Shown: positions 21,201 through 32,893, counted from the first letter of the stretch. The stretch: 64,000 nucleotides of DNA from Brachycybe producta (GCA_036925085.1 JAUPFP010000001.1:15848842-15912841); one strand, 5' to 3'. The notes: generated by a model from the sequence alone, not told the origin. Translations and numbers: made by a program.

Positions 21201-22540
21201 GGTCTCTTCCCCCAGCCATGGTTTTGAGAAACTTTATATTTTCAGAGTGCTTTGCAGTGTAAGATACAGTATATATGGCGCTTCTGATAAAGTGGCTGAA
21301 TAGATATTTAACTTGTTTTCGTCCCACCAGAAGGCACATTGTAGTGGCTACCTTCGATTTTGAGAAAATTTAAATTTTTCAAGTGAACGTTTTTCAGGAG
21401 AAAGATTACGAAAAAATTCAAAGTGTTTTAGAAACTAGACTACTTGGTGATAATGTTAACGGGTTTTTTCAAGGTGGTATCTTTTAAAATAAACTTTTCA
21501 TGACAGTATGAAAGAAAGGCGAAAAGTTTTTTCATCAAATGTCAATGGGACACCCCCAAAACGAGTCACTTTTCAAACTGAACATTTAAGATGACAAAAA
21601 CATTTAACATAATCATTTACCATTCTAGTTTCGAAAGCAAATTTGAATTTTTTCTAAAAAAAAAAAACGTTTGCTTACGTTCAAGTTTTACAATAAAACG
21701 TCTATGGAGCATAGTATTAGCCACTGCAGTGGCGCCTTCCGAATAATTCCTTCCGAATAATTGTCTATAAAGCCACAAACCATTATTTTTGGTGTTGTTC
21801 ATAGATTCTCCAATTGTACCTGTTGCGGCTGACTTATTTCGGCTTCGAGAACTTCGTCGAATGGGGGTTGTTACATTTCGTTAGTGATTCTAGTCATAGA
21901 TTTATCGGAATGCTCCATCAATACCGGAGTCAGCGAGGTACGGAGTGGCTGAAACATTAATAATCCGTCACTTCTCAATGTTTGTGTGTTTGTTAGCAAT
22001 GGCAATAGCAAGTCGGTGCCGCTGCAATCTTTCTCGCCTGGATCAATCTCGTGCCATTTAAAATCTTTTATCATTCCAGTTTTGAAAACAACTTCAATTT
22101 TGCATAAAGTTGTTTAAAAAAAAGTTCGCTTGACGTTTTTGCGTCCAAATTTTACAAAAAAAAAGTCTATGGAATATAAGCATTAGCCACAGCAGTGGTG
22201 CTTTCGAGGGGCGGGGACAAATAAAAATAAATATATCTATTCATCCACTTTAATCGGCTTCATTGGACGCATCCCTATAGTCAAACGTATAACTGTAAAT
22301 GGCAATTAGACACTGTGGTTATGACATAGTAGGGTATCGAGTTCCGAAGCCGCGTTTATATAACGGTGTCTACAGGAACGTGTTACTTGCTAAATAATTA
22401 ATTTCAGGTCCTAGTAACCACGCCACAGTACGGTACGTGGGTAATAATTGGTAATTGACCTTAAGCTGTTACAATACCTTGGTATTTTTCCTCGAAACCA
22501 GTCCCCCTGCGTCTAATGGTTAATACTCTTAATAACTTAC
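21201..22540. other. 5' part of intron 1 with a diverged duplicated repeat
   Basis: Two related blocks, about 21616-21770 and 22070-22220, share a CATTCYAGTTT..GAAAACAA start, a long A-run, a GTCTATGGA block and a TTAGCCACWGCAGTGG end. A third relative of the end lies at 56575-56640. The family is unknown; it may be a non-autonomous DNA transposon. No coding signal. Confidence 0.55.
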
Positions 22541-22602
22541 CGCTGATTTCCTAATTTTCTTTCCTTGATTATGTCTTCCAAAGATTTATCCAAGTCAGAC
22601 AT
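22541..22602 (-). CDS. POLDIP3: POLDIP3-like gene, exon 1 (UAP56-binding motif)
   Basis: The ATG at 22602 opens 20 codons plus two bases (CG) before a consensus donor GTAAGT at 22540. The product starts MSDLDKSLEDIIKERKLGNQ. SLEDIIK fits the UAP56-binding motif (LDMSLDDIIK in ALYREF and UIF; SLDELIRKR in POLDIP3), which normally stands at the extreme N-terminus. The phase (two bases left) fits exon 2, whose first base A completes CGA (Arg). This exon lies 17.8 kb upstream of exon 2 on the same strand. Extra exons inside the intron cannot be excluded. Confidence 0.7.
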
Positions 22603-23580
22603 ATTGAAATTATATGTTCTTCTATAGATTTATAATTTATAAAATGAGACATGAAAGAACTACCATAGCCTCCTATAGATACAAGCCTGTCAGCTTCCAA
22701 ATTTAGATAGCTGTAAAATGGCCTCCATTTGCCCAATTTACACACCAGGCGGCGCAACCGGGAAATGCTTACAAATGTAATTTTGTTGTGTATTCTATTC
22801 GTTTTGACCCATTGTTTAACCTTGTGCTATGTGTATTTCTTAACAAAAATTAAGTTGGTTTTCAATTTTGTTTTAATTTATTTTATTAATTTGTTTAATA
22901 ATTTGATTTTTCCCAACAATATTTTTTTCTTCATATTTCTCTTTTTTTTAAAAAATGCTTGTTTAAAATTTGCCACAAATCCAACAAATAATTTTAATTT
23001 AAATATATTTCCATAATTTACACTTTTAATTACTTAGTAATTTCATTAATTGGCTAATTTTATGCATAGTTTTTTCAAATAAAAATATTGACCAATTTGT
23101 AATGGAAATAATCTTATTGTTAAAATTAAACACTCTTGGTGGAAAGCCAAGTGACCATTTTTTGCAAAAAAAATTAATTATCATTTTTCTCAAAGTTGAA
23201 CTTTGAAGAAAGATTATCGGAAATAATTTACCGAAATCGATACAGAAACGAGAAGATGGAAAAAAAACCGTAAAATTGATATTTACAATATATAAATATA
23301 ATATTATATATAATTATATATAATATAAATTTATTAATAATTTACAATTGATTATAAAAAATTAAATTAACTGAAAATAATTACAATTAACATGTTCTAT
23401 GCACAAACCTTAGTTTTCAGCATCGACTTAAAGCGCCTCTAGTGTTATTTAGATGCGTAACCGGCGTCATTTTAATGCCCCATAAGAGTCAATGGGGAGC
23501 TGACAGACCTGTATCTATAAAAGGCTTAAGGAACTACAAAAGGTGAAGTAGCCCGTGAACCAAACAGGCATCTGTAGACA
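22603..23580. other. AT-rich region upstream of the POLDIP3-like gene
   Basis: It contains the 5' flank of exon 1, with a TATAAATTATAAAT stretch about 40 bases before the ATG, followed by very AT-rich sequence to 23400. No gene seen. A short TATA/ATTA-rich low-complexity block lies at 23280-23360. Confidence 0.45.
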
Positions 23581-23581
23581 G

Positions 23582-23740
23582 GCTTCAGAATGTATTTGGC
23601 TCCGCCCTTTTATGAGCGTCACACCAAATATCAAACAATTAAAAATAAAAAGAGCGGGGCATGTAACATCAGACAAAGTAACAAACCAATTAGAAATTGA
23701 TGACGCTCATAAAAGAGCAAAGCCAAATAAATTCTGAAGC
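23582..23740. repeat. 159-bp hairpin element with 40-bp inverted arms
   Basis: The left arm (23582-23621) and right arm (23701-23740) are inverted copies with 36 of 40 matching bases. They start GCTTCAGAAT and end TATGAGCGTCA, and enclose 79 bp. The core GCTCCGCCCTTTTATGAG recurs in the same paired arrangement inside the Helitron remnants at 55371-55513 and, degraded, at 38000-38075. It may be a module of the Helitron family or a MITE carried by it. Confidence 0.75.
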
Positions 23741-24146
23741 TGTGAAAAAACCAAAGCTTCGGAATTTCCATCTTTGATGGTCTTTCTTTCGCCTCCCCCC
23801 ATTACAAAGTTATCATTTGTTTACTTCCGCTTTCATTTCCATTATTAAGGAAAAGTGCTTGGACAGGCAAGTGGGGGCCGCACGGTTAAAAGTTGTTATT
23901 GGGTCTACTTCCTCTATCATTTCTGTTATGAACGGTTGATGGAGGGACGGTGCTTAATGAAAAGAACAGCCTAGGATTGAAATGAAAAGGTAGTGCATAC
24001 GTTAAGAGACTATCGCAATTTCGCAAACTTACTTCGACACTTAGCGCTAGCATTGTTCTTCTATTAAGCTCATGGGAACCGATGTTAAAGAAAAAATGTT
24101 AATTTTTAAAATACACAGTTTATTTTTCATTTTTAAAGTTGTCCGA
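23741..24146. other. Unassigned sequence
   Basis: Mixed-composition sequence without coding or repeat signals, up to the decayed edge of the LTR of element C. Confidence 0.45.
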
Positions 24147-24901
24147 TTTTAATTTCTGGTCCGTTACATTACCTCGGGTAACTTTCAACCCGTCTAAGAA
24201 CTTTGCAAAACTTACCCTGCTCTAGACTCTGATTATGGGGACGGGATCGCACCCGTAGCAGTCCTCTCCATGGTAAACCTTGGGTCACGTCGACTCCCAC
24301 GCAGTCTCCATCGCCAGGCACGACGGTGGATCCGCCGCCACAACGAGAATATCGCAGTGGGACGTCTCCCACCACGAGCCGATGCAAGTACCAGCCGAAA
24401 CACACCGAACACGGATGGTGAAAACCCAATAGATTTTCCCCCCCCCCACCTCGCGGTACTCCCCTATAACTGACACGGCACTGGAAGTGAGTTAAAAATA
24501 ATACAAAGTATATTTATTGAACACTTACTTAGGTGAAACACGAATTAAAAGCAGTGGTTAGATCCACACAACTTGGCTGGTGCCAAAACAAAAGATGAAC
24601 AAAAGAACAATGGAGGCTTTTTTGGCCTCCAGCATGAAGATACTGTAGTTAGTCAAAGGCTGCCTACAACACACTGCCCAGAACAATTGGCTGACTAGGC
24701 CATTTATACCTCCAGGCAACTCCACCTGGAGGAAACAGTGGTCACTTCTGACCCCTCACCCATTGACTCCAATGGTGAGAGGTCTGCTGGCACCAAAATG
24801 GCATCCGACCCAACAGCCTACTGCATGCTGTTAGGCAGACCACCATAGAGAGTTCGTCTGCTCAATCAAAAAATTTTGATTGAGCAAACCAGGTTGCCAC
24901 A
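24147..24901 (-). repeat. 3' LTR of element C
   Basis: Same layout as the D LTRs. It ends GGTTGCCACA on the plus strand at 24901 (so TGTGGCAACC starts it on the minus strand). It carries a GGGGACGGGA block, a GAGAATATCGC block and an AATAAA on the minus strand near 24516. It is more diverged than either LTR of D. Directly right of it is the conserved purine tract complement. Confidence 0.85.
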
Positions 24902-27096
24902 ATGCTCTCAACTTCCCTGTTCCGCCCCGGGCACAGGTAGGTCGAGCCAGCCAGGACTGCTCGCTCAAACCTGACCACTTAGGGTCAAGACAGCTTCCCT
25001 GGCAGTGGAGCACCAGTGGAGACCATCCACTCTGCTGCCCACCGGTGTGCCCACCACGAGCACACCTGGGTGTTATGCCACCCAAGTCCAGGATCGAGGA
25101 CCGTCCCCGTAAGACAGGTTTTCTACAAGACTCGCAATTCCTCGAAAGAAATTTCTTGGAGCTGAGAGCACCGTCTCAGCACCCAGCTCGTTAGAAGGTC
25201 TACCAGGGCGATCGCAGGCACAATTATAGGCTTGTAGCCCATGGTAGTGGTTCAGAACAAACTGACCAGCCATACCTTCTTGGTCGCATCCCAACAAGCA
25301 TCGGATGAATGGGGCTGCACGCCAAGATAGGCTTCCCATCTCGGCATGTGATATCCACAATACTGAACGCTTGTTAGAACGGGTTCACAACCACTACTAC
25401 CGGTATACCCTCACAACTGCATGCAACCAAGTGGTTCATGTTGTATGGCGGTAGCCTCGCTACAATGGCTCTGGAAGTGGCTCATCCAGATGATAGTATA
25501 CGTGGTATTGGTAACCACCCATTCTGGGATGGTCCTGCCACAGACCAAGTCAGTTATTCAGATACATCTCTGCACCTGAATACGGGGGCATCGCACCAAT
25601 ACACCGTCCCTTAGGCACAAGCCCAGGAAAGGTTGACATTTTCGGTCCTAGGGTATCAAATACCCTGCCGCTGCGGCCCAGAAAAAAAGATGTACCCCCA
25701 CTGGGGGTCACGGGATCACATTTTGGGAGAACACTAACTCCTCCCATCACAGTTCCTTCACCCAATGTTAAGGGCGTAGTCACCTGATGGAGGCTTCCCA
25801 CTGATCGGTCTCTCAGGCTCGATACCACATCCACCTTCGGGGAGGATGGAGGCATGTGGACCACAATGTCACACATAACCCTACCATCCATCCGTGCCGC
25901 CTCTACAGGATGCCTGATTCCCGGCCGACATGCTTGATTTAGCATGCCGGGACTCCTCCTTTTCTGCCACAACACCGCCACTTTTAGCTGCCTGGTGCTT
26001 ACTCGTGAAGGGTGTCGGACACCCCTTCCCTCACACTTGGACTTTTTATGATCCATCTTCGGAGAGGGAGGTTCACCGTGCGTTGAGCCGGACTTAACAG
26101 CACTCAACAACTTACCGGGCCGGTCAGGCTTAGGCGGGTGGTTAGCCCCCTTTGCCCTCTCGGAATTCTTTTCCGAAGGTTTTCCATCCGGAGCCGTACT
26201 TCACTTCGGTGAAGCACCCTTAGCCGAATTGTCGGGTGAGAAAGGTAGTCCACAGACAAGCCTCTCCCGACCGTCTCAAACGAGACACTTTCCCTTTGAT
26301 GTAAGAGTCGACTGACTCTTACCACCGACAGTTTTGTCTACCGCACCATGGGCTGGTGCCTTGGCAGATTGCATTGCCTCCCTCTTGGCAATTTGCTGCT
26401 GGCTAGCAGGTATGCAGGCTGGACCGACAGGAGGCTCGTAATCCTGACAGTTGCACCCATTGCACGAGCAATGTCACGGTGCAAACTAGCTGCTTGCGCC
26501 TGGAGGATTCGAACTCGATCCTCCTGGTTCCTCAGTTTGTGAGGTGGGAAGGCCTGTCCCTGTCTGGAGGGCCAGGCCTTCTTCCCTCTTGAGTGATCAG
26601 CCACTGGTGGGGTGTGAGGGCGGGACCTTTTCTGTCCCTTACCACCACCACTTGCAGATTTTCCCATTTTACTTTAAGCAGATACTGGAGGCTGCTTTGC
26701 CTTCTTCTCCGCTCACCGGTCCCTTCTCGGAAAATAGGCCTGCCGGCTGGAGTTGCCAGCCACTGAAGCCGGCAGCCGGCCTCCCCGGCAGTGCAGTACC
26801 CGGACATCGTTCAGGGTGGGCTAGAGCTTCTGCTGGAAGACACACCGCCGGAGCAAACTTACTCATAGCAGTCTCACAGGCTTTTCAGCTGGGCCTCTCT
26901 TTCTACAAGAGCATTCACTTTCGCAGCAATGCGTGCAGCTCCGGACTTTCTCTTGCGTTTCTTGGTGCTGTCCATCCTCACTTGCACGGTCGGAAACTGC
27001 TGCCAGTCCAAACGGTCTTCTTCTTTGGCTTTGGTCTCAACCACAGCCTCCAAAGGCCTTGGAACGGTGGAGAGAACACCGTGGGATCCCGCCAGT
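24902..27096 (-). pseudogene. ORF3 of element C, 3' two thirds
   Basis: In minus-strand order this shows a basic coiled region, a GQKRSRPHTPPVADHS motif, and LQAQAASLHRDIARAMGA (about 26500-26440). It continues with ARMDGRVMCD...PPSSPK (about 25900), MPPYSGAEMYLNN (about 25590-25550) and a C-terminal block WRAAPF...MAGQF...RNFFRGIASL (25150-25320). Counterparts occur in B or D or both in the same order. Stops and frame changes break it. No known domain recognised. Confidence 0.65.
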
Positions 27097-27928
27097 TGTG
27101 ACGACCCAGTTTTGCTCCGTCTTTAATTAGAAGGAGCAATCATAAATCCTCTTGTCTTCTGCTAGGCTGCTATAGTTGGCAGTCCGGCAGACGACATAAA
27201 CTCCAGATAGGGAGACTGTTAACCCCCAGATAGAGCAGCCTGGGGGGTGCTTAATGGCAAGGCAACCATTAAGGAGGGACAGTGTGTGGTTGACTGAAAA
27301 GGAGAATGGATGTGTCTTCTGTTGCTGAAGTGTGAGGGCGTCCAAGATGGCCGCCACCTCATGGCATCTTCTTTGTTCTTTTTTTTTGGTTGTGTTTGTG
27401 TGCTTTGGCCACCAATCTTCATGATCATCTCTTTGTTCTCTGAAGGAGAGAACATCATCTTTTGTGTTACTCTGCTGGACTTGTGTCCAGCAGATACTTG
27501 CTAAATAGTAAGTGTTTTATTCATCATAATTTATTACATTGAATAAATTATCATCTCTTATTTTAAACTACACATTGAGTCCGTGTCATTATTTGGGGAA
27601 GTATCCACGAGGAGGGTGGGGGTTTACGGTTGGGAGTCGCCATACCACCGCCGTCCTGTTCCGGCTTGTTTTCAGCTTGTCGGCCAGTGCTTCATGCGCC
27701 GGTTTTATGGTGAACCCATCGGGCAGTCACTGTAGGTTCTTGTTGTGGCTCGGCGGTCATCCGACCGTCGATATTTGGCGAGGCAGGCTCCGGTTGGCCG
27801 GCGCCACCCAGATACAAAGTCAAGAGGGCAGCCCGCACTGCGATCCCGGTCCCCGAAGGAGCCTGGAATCTGGTAAGATGGGGAAGTTTTGCCAGAGGTT
27901 TTTGGCGGACCCAAGTCGGGTCGTTACA
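27097..27928 (+). repeat. 5' LTR of element B
   Basis: An LTR of about 832 bp, starting TGTGACGACCCAG and ending GGGTCGTTACA. Its start resembles the 3' LTR at 36177 and the solo LTR at 38180, but long stretches differ. Confidence 0.8.
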
Positions 27929-27930
27929 AT

Positions 27931-27950
27931 TGGTGGAGGCGTCGGGTAGC
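27931..27950 (+). promoter_or_regulatory. Primer-binding site of element B
   Basis: TGGTGGAGGCGTCGGGTAGC starts two bases (AT) after the LTR, the same spacing as in D. It differs from the A/E site inside the acceptor part. tRNA not assigned. Confidence 0.65.
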
Positions 27951-27959
27951 GCCACCGCT

Positions 27960-28640
27960 GTGGCTCTTGATGGTCACAAGATCGTGGAAACTGTTTGCCA
28001 CTGCCGGGCAGGGACATTGTCCATGGTACAGCGGTGAGTAAACCATGGGGCACAGACATTTGTCTGTGGGACTATGGTTGAAACTAGTCCATGGCCAAGT
28101 TTACCGGTAGTATACCATAGGGCACGGACCGTTGTCCGTGGAACTACGGTAGAAACTGGTTTAGTCGGGGTTTACTGTCAGTAGACTGTAGTCATGAGTA
28201 CACCCGTAGAACGAGGACATTTGTCCACGGAACTACGGTGGAAAACGGCTTAGGCTGTAGTAGTCCGTTAAAGGACCGTGGGACACAGACGGGTTGTCCG
28301 TGATACTGCGGTGGTTACCGGAGAAAGGCCTAGGTTATCTGCCATTAGAACAGTGGGCACGGTGGTTGACCGTGCAGGACCGTTCGAAAGTGAGATAACG
28401 GTGATTTTTACCGTTAGTATACTGGTAGCATGGTGGTTTACTGTGCATGACCGGTAGAAGATGGTAAAAAGGTATTTTACTGTAAGTAGACGGTGAATTG
28501 CGGACTTTTGTCCGTATATATCACCGGGCAAAAATGGTAAAAGAGACTCCAACCGTAAATTTAACCTTGTTCTAACCGGTTCTACTGCTGTTTGACGGTG
28601 TTTTACGGACTTTTGTCCGTGAATTCACCAGCTTTCACCG
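27960..28640 (+). repeat. Leader of element B: array of eight short hairpins
   Basis: Dyads occur at 28051-28068, 28123-28140, 28216-28231, 28284-28302, 28356-28375, 28428-28446, 28501-28514 and 28605-28620, about 60-100 bases apart. Most are CACGGAC..GTCCGTG. Others are CACAGAC..GTCTGTG or GCACGGT..ACCGTGC, where both arms change together. Between them lie CTACGGT/TACCGT repeats. The same array stands in the leader of D. Confidence 0.8.
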
Positions 28641-28908
28641 GTAGATTCCCATATTGCAATTGGTGGCCATTTCTGCCCATGTACGCACAGACGAAATCGG
28701 CCAAGACCCTGTTTCTCCGATGATTGGTCGGGGAAGCAATGCAATGGAGAGATTGGAGTTGCGTTCCCGCACCATCGGCCGTGGTATTCGGCCGGAGAGG
28801 CAGCAATCGGGTTTGATTGCTGGTGGCAGGAACGGACACAGTGGTTCCAGGGAGGAAGGTGCTGTAGGGGGTGTCCCTATGAACCGACCTCCGTAAGGAG
28901 GAGCACCA

Positions 28909-30353
28909 TTGAACGGTGTGGAAGGAGTTGCACGAACCCCAACGGGGACAGGCATGCGGCCAATGGCCGGCCTGTTAGCCTTCACTGCTTCCGGTCCGGT
29001 TGGACGTGGAGGTGGTATCTTACATGAAGAGAGTTTGGAGTCTCAGATGGGTTCGGTATCATGGTTGGCGTCGCTGTCCGAAGAGCAACTGACCGCCTGC
29101 GGTTGCAGTGTCAACTTTCCATGGAAGGGCAACCGCAGTTCGCCCTGTTGCCCGTGCACTCGAGATGTACGGAGGGAGGCGCCGCCGGTTTCGACCAGGC
29201 GGATACCTCCAGGAGGAACTTGGACCGCTCCTGTGGGAGTTTTTCAGAGAGTTCCTCTGGCCGTTCAGCAACCGAGGGTCTACCTGGTGGAACCCATGGA
29301 TGCTGAGCCTTATGCGGAGACTTTGGGGAACCGGAGCAGGGCACCACGGCCGGTTAGTACTGCACCATGGAAGCCTGCACCGGCCATCCCATCGAAGATG
29401 GACGAGAAGACATGCCTTTTCTTCGACAATTCGAAGCCAAGGCTCGGGCTCAGCGCTGGACGGACGAGGCCAGATGCAGTTTCTTTACGTACCTGCTCGA
29501 CGGCCCGGCTGAAGAGTACTAAGCCAGTTTGGTGGAGTTTCAGCTAGACATGACCTGGCCAGAGCTAAAGGAGGCCAAGTTTCAGCATTTCGGGACCAAG
29601 TATCACACTCAAGCCTGTTTCGATCAGTTAGAAACAATGGTGCAGGGGCCGATTGAGTAACTCCAGGCGTTCTACTGGTGCTTCACTGAGCTGGCAGAAC
29701 GAGTTTCTCCTCATGAGGATGAGTCTTGTCGACTCCTGATTTTAGAAGAAACTGCAGCCGGCGATCCTCAGACCGCTCCGGGGATCGAAGGCCAAAACGG
29801 TGTGGGCATTCACCGCTGAGGCAATGTTGGTCGAGGCCGACATGCTGACAGCGGGTGAGTTGCCTGCCTGTACCTTGACAGTACCAGAGACCAAGACTAC
29901 GGTCAAGGCCTCTGGTGCTGTGGCACAGCCCAAAGGCTCTGCAAAGTCTTTTTACAACCCTTCGGGTGCGAAGGTGACTGCTCCGTCCAATGCGGATGGA
30001 GCGACTGTCAAGACCGGAGGGAAGAAGGGTAATAAGACTAGGCGGCGGAGCCAGGGTGGAAATCAGTCCACAGCAGCACCGTCTGTGGCTGGCCAAATGG
30101 CTGGAGGTCCCACCAGGAAGCAACCAGGTCCTTGCTATACGTGCGACCAGATGGGTCACTTGAAGAAGGACTGTCCAAAGGCTTTGGCCCGAGGACAGGT
30201 TGCCAGGGTGACACCTGGCAAAAGCCAGGCGGTGTGGTACAAGGCGGGTCTTGTTCTAGTGGTACAGCAGGACCGTGAGTATCTGTCCACAGAATCAATG
30301 GACAGATGTTCTATCTGCCTGTTGCCAGAGACGATGGTGCACCATCGTTAAAC
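28909..30353 (+). pseudogene. Gag of element B
   Basis: After a Gly/Arg-rich N-terminal region in several frames, the capsid resembles D (FEAKARAQRWTDEARCSFFT and the LDGPAEEY..SLVE stretch near 29420-29540, then ERVSPHEDESCRLL). One zinc knuckle is clear (CYTCDQMGHLKKDC, about 30133-30175). Several stops and frame changes break the frame, for example TAA near 29520 and TAA near 29658. The end overlaps the frameshift signal at 30347. Gag packages the element RNA. Confidence 0.75.
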
Positions 30354-30390
30354 CGGCACCGGTCACTGCAGAACCGAGCTGCAGTCGACT
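30347..30390 (+). promoter_or_regulatory. Predicted -1 frameshift signal of element B
   Basis: The heptamer G_TTA_AAC (30347-30353) is in register with the gag frame (SLNRHRS). After 7 nt comes a stem-loop: GGTCACTGCAG (30361-30371), a 7-nt loop, and CTGCAGTCGACT (30379-30390) with one bulged base. The -1 frame reads VKPAPVTAEP, matching VKPPPVATEL in D. The matching site in D has a different stem sequence but the same design. Confidence 0.75.
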
Positions 30391-30799
30391 GGGTATGCTT
30401 CAAAACTCAGGTGTCTGGTAGAGCAGGTGAAGTGAGGAAGGGAAGTACCTATGGGCAGTGTCCAAGTACGTGGGAATCCTGCATGATGCAGGGGTGCCTC
30501 TGGTGAAGTCTGCAGACCCGGAAATTACCCGTTGGGTGTTTCCGAAGCCATGCCCCACATTGGAAGCTGCGCTGGCCCAACTGGAGAGTTAGGTGGCACC
30601 TTTCTTCCCTGTTCGCAGGGGAGAAGGTTCGGACAGTACGGGCATTACGAGGGCTTCAGGCGTTGGTGCGCCCATGCTGTTGGCCAGGCCTGGTAGGTCT
30701 CCTGGTTTGGAGACTGGTACCCAGACCCCCGAGCATACGGTACGAAAGTCCTTTGTGGACGGGAAGATGGATGAGGCTCGGAAAAGTAATGTCAGGCAA

Positions 30800-31780
30800 C
30801 ATCGGGTGCCCTTAACTGAATTGCAGAGCCGTGCTTATTGCGTGGGGCACCACATGTTCTGGTGTCGATGAACGATCGGCTAGTTGAGTTGATCGTCGAC
30901 ACTGGGGCAGAGGTATTGGTCCTGAGCATGTCGGTGGCACAGATGGGGTTACCGGTGCAGAAGGATAACCTCCCCTCATGCCTGACGGGCATGGGCGGGT
31001 ACTCCATCATGATAGGAGTTATGTACATGGGCATGTCAATCCACGGGAGGTTCATACGAACCCATCTTCTATTCATTGATGGTGCAGGAGAAGCCATAAT
31101 AGGTGTTGACCTGGCTTCTCGATTTGGGTTATGTTGGACATCGTGTGCCGGAAAATATATTTCCAGGAAGACATCTGGACCACACATCCAGATGTTCTTC
31201 ATGCCACACTGGCTGATCAGGCTTTGCAGGGTACTTTGCAAGGAGTACACCTTCAAAACTCATTACTGGAGGCGTTGGCGAAGCTTCACAATTCTGTGGA
31301 GCCTCTGCTACTCCCTCCTTTTCGGGATACCGGAAGGCATGCCTGCAGATTCAGGAAAGGTAGATGGGTTGGGCGACATTGTGTCACCCACACTCGCTGA
31401 GACCAGTTCTCCAATTACGAGCGAGGACGTTTGATCCCTGCGACTGTTGGAGAACGTATGGCTATCAGCTCATGAGCGGAAGGTAGTTTCCGTGAGCTTG
31501 GTAGAGCATGCTGGCCCTAGACAGCTGCTTCTCGTAGAACCCTAACATAAAGCCTTAGGTGCCTGTGGTCAGTTGGCGGTGGCAGGAATTGCCAAAGCCA
31601 CAGAGGAAGGCACTTACGATCTATGGCTTGAGAATTTCGCTGATGTACCCGTTGCTTTGGAAATGGGAGAGGGTGTCGCGATGGCTCAAGCTGTGGAGGC
31701 AGCCCTAGTGGTGGGACTGGACGGTCCATCTAAGTTGAGAGGGGGAGACCCCACTCATGGAGATTCCCGGACATAGGGGC
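30800..31780 (+). pseudogene. Protease and linker of element B
   Basis: The frame at 30838 holds the aspartic protease: ELIVDTGAEVLVLSM (about 30885-30930), GMGGYSIMIGV as flap region and GAGEAIIGVDLASRFGL as the C-terminal half. The linker (LEMSLVEHA-like, then WLENFADVPVALEMGEGVAMAQAVEAA at 31573-31776) resembles D (IWLENVENAPIALETGEGVATAQAVEAA). The D-T-G-A site is intact. Frame changes near 31130 and 31435 break it. Confidence 0.8.
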
Positions 31781-31791
31781 TTCTGCCTAAG

Positions 31792-32893
31792 TTGAGAGGG
31801 GCAAGCGGTAAAGGTCGCCGGGTCCTCAACCCGGAAATGAAACCCACTCTCGAAGAGTGTCTTAAAATCGAAAATAGTCTGAAGCCTGAAGAGGCGGCAC
31901 AGCTTCGGGAGTTCCTGCTTGAATGCCGAGATCATTTCGTGTTCAATTATACAAAGCTGGGGGAAGCATTCATTTGCTCTCAAGGTCTGTTTGAATTACG
32001 AAAAATGCCTTTCGGACTCTGCAATGCTCCTGCCACAATGCAAAGAGCATTAGACCTATTGTTGGCTGGTCATACGTGGGAGAGCTGCTTGGTGTACCTG
32101 GACGATATTATCGTCTTCGGAAACGCCTTTGAGCAGTTTTTTACACGCTTAGGTACTGTCCTGAGACTGTTACGAGGAGAGGGGCTGAAACTCCAGCCCA
32201 AGAAATGTTTCTTAGGCTTTGACAAGGTGAAATATCTCGGTCACATTATTAGTGCAGAGAGAGTTGCTCCAGACCTGGGACTTGTGAGAGCAGTCGAAGA
32301 GTTCAATGTTCCTACAACGGTGACCACCATCCGAAGGTTTCTTGGACTGGCCGGCTACTACCGTAGGTTCATTAAGGACATCACCAAGGTCGCAAGGCCA
32401 CTGCATGATCTGACCAGGAAGGATGCGTCCTTTTGACTGGTCAGAGCAGTATGGTCTAGCATTCGAGCGGTTAAAGGCATTTTTAACCGAAGCACCGGTG
32501 CTCACCATGTATGATCCACGTGGTGAGGTGTTAATTCACACCGATGCTAGTGGGTACGGTCTAGGTGTCGTAGTATACCAGAAGTTACCTGAAGACAAGG
32601 CTCCTCAGGTTCTGGCATATGCTAGCAGTCTCATGAAAGGACCGGAAACACGTTATTGTGTCACCGAGCAGGAATGCTTGGTGATCATGTTTGCCGTGAG
32701 TAAATTTCGTCTTTACATCTTTAACCGGGACTTTGTGATCGTAACTGATCACCATGCGCTCTGTCATTTGCAGACTGCCAAGAACCTGCAAGGCAGGTTG
32801 GGGCGTTGGCAAATGCAGTTGCAGGAGTACCGGTATAAGATTCAGTATAATATCTTCACGAGGATGCTGACTGCTTCAGTCGGTATCCGGTAA
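31792..32893 (+). pseudogene. Reverse transcriptase (truncated) and RNase H of element B
   Basis: The frame keeps the catalytic CLVYLDDIIVFG (GAC at 32101). The N-terminal RT half is missing: FVFNYTKLGEAF runs straight into ICSQGLFELRKMPFGL, so motif A with its catalytic Asp is deleted. The connection domain (FLGLAGYYRRFIKD) is followed by a frame change and RNase H (VLIHTDASGYGLGVVVYQ, VIVTDHHALCHLQT, 32423-32893). It cannot reverse-transcribe. Confidence 0.85.

Larger units (their letters stand above)
24147..27096 (-). mobile_element. 3' portion of a D-type gypsy element (C)
   Basis: A diverged D-type LTR (about 24147-24901) is preceded, on the minus strand, by the same polypurine tract as in D and then by ORF3. 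The left LTR edge has decayed. The copy is cut at 27096 by the 5' LTR of element B, which points the other way. No gag or pol of C is visible. It preserves the middle of ORF3, which D has lost. Confidence 0.85.

Noticed and set aside
26500-26540. tRNA-like GATTCGAACTCGATC
   Set aside because: It lies in a conserved ORF3 segment (complement codes RVRILQAQ); no acceptor stem or anticodon arm could be folded.
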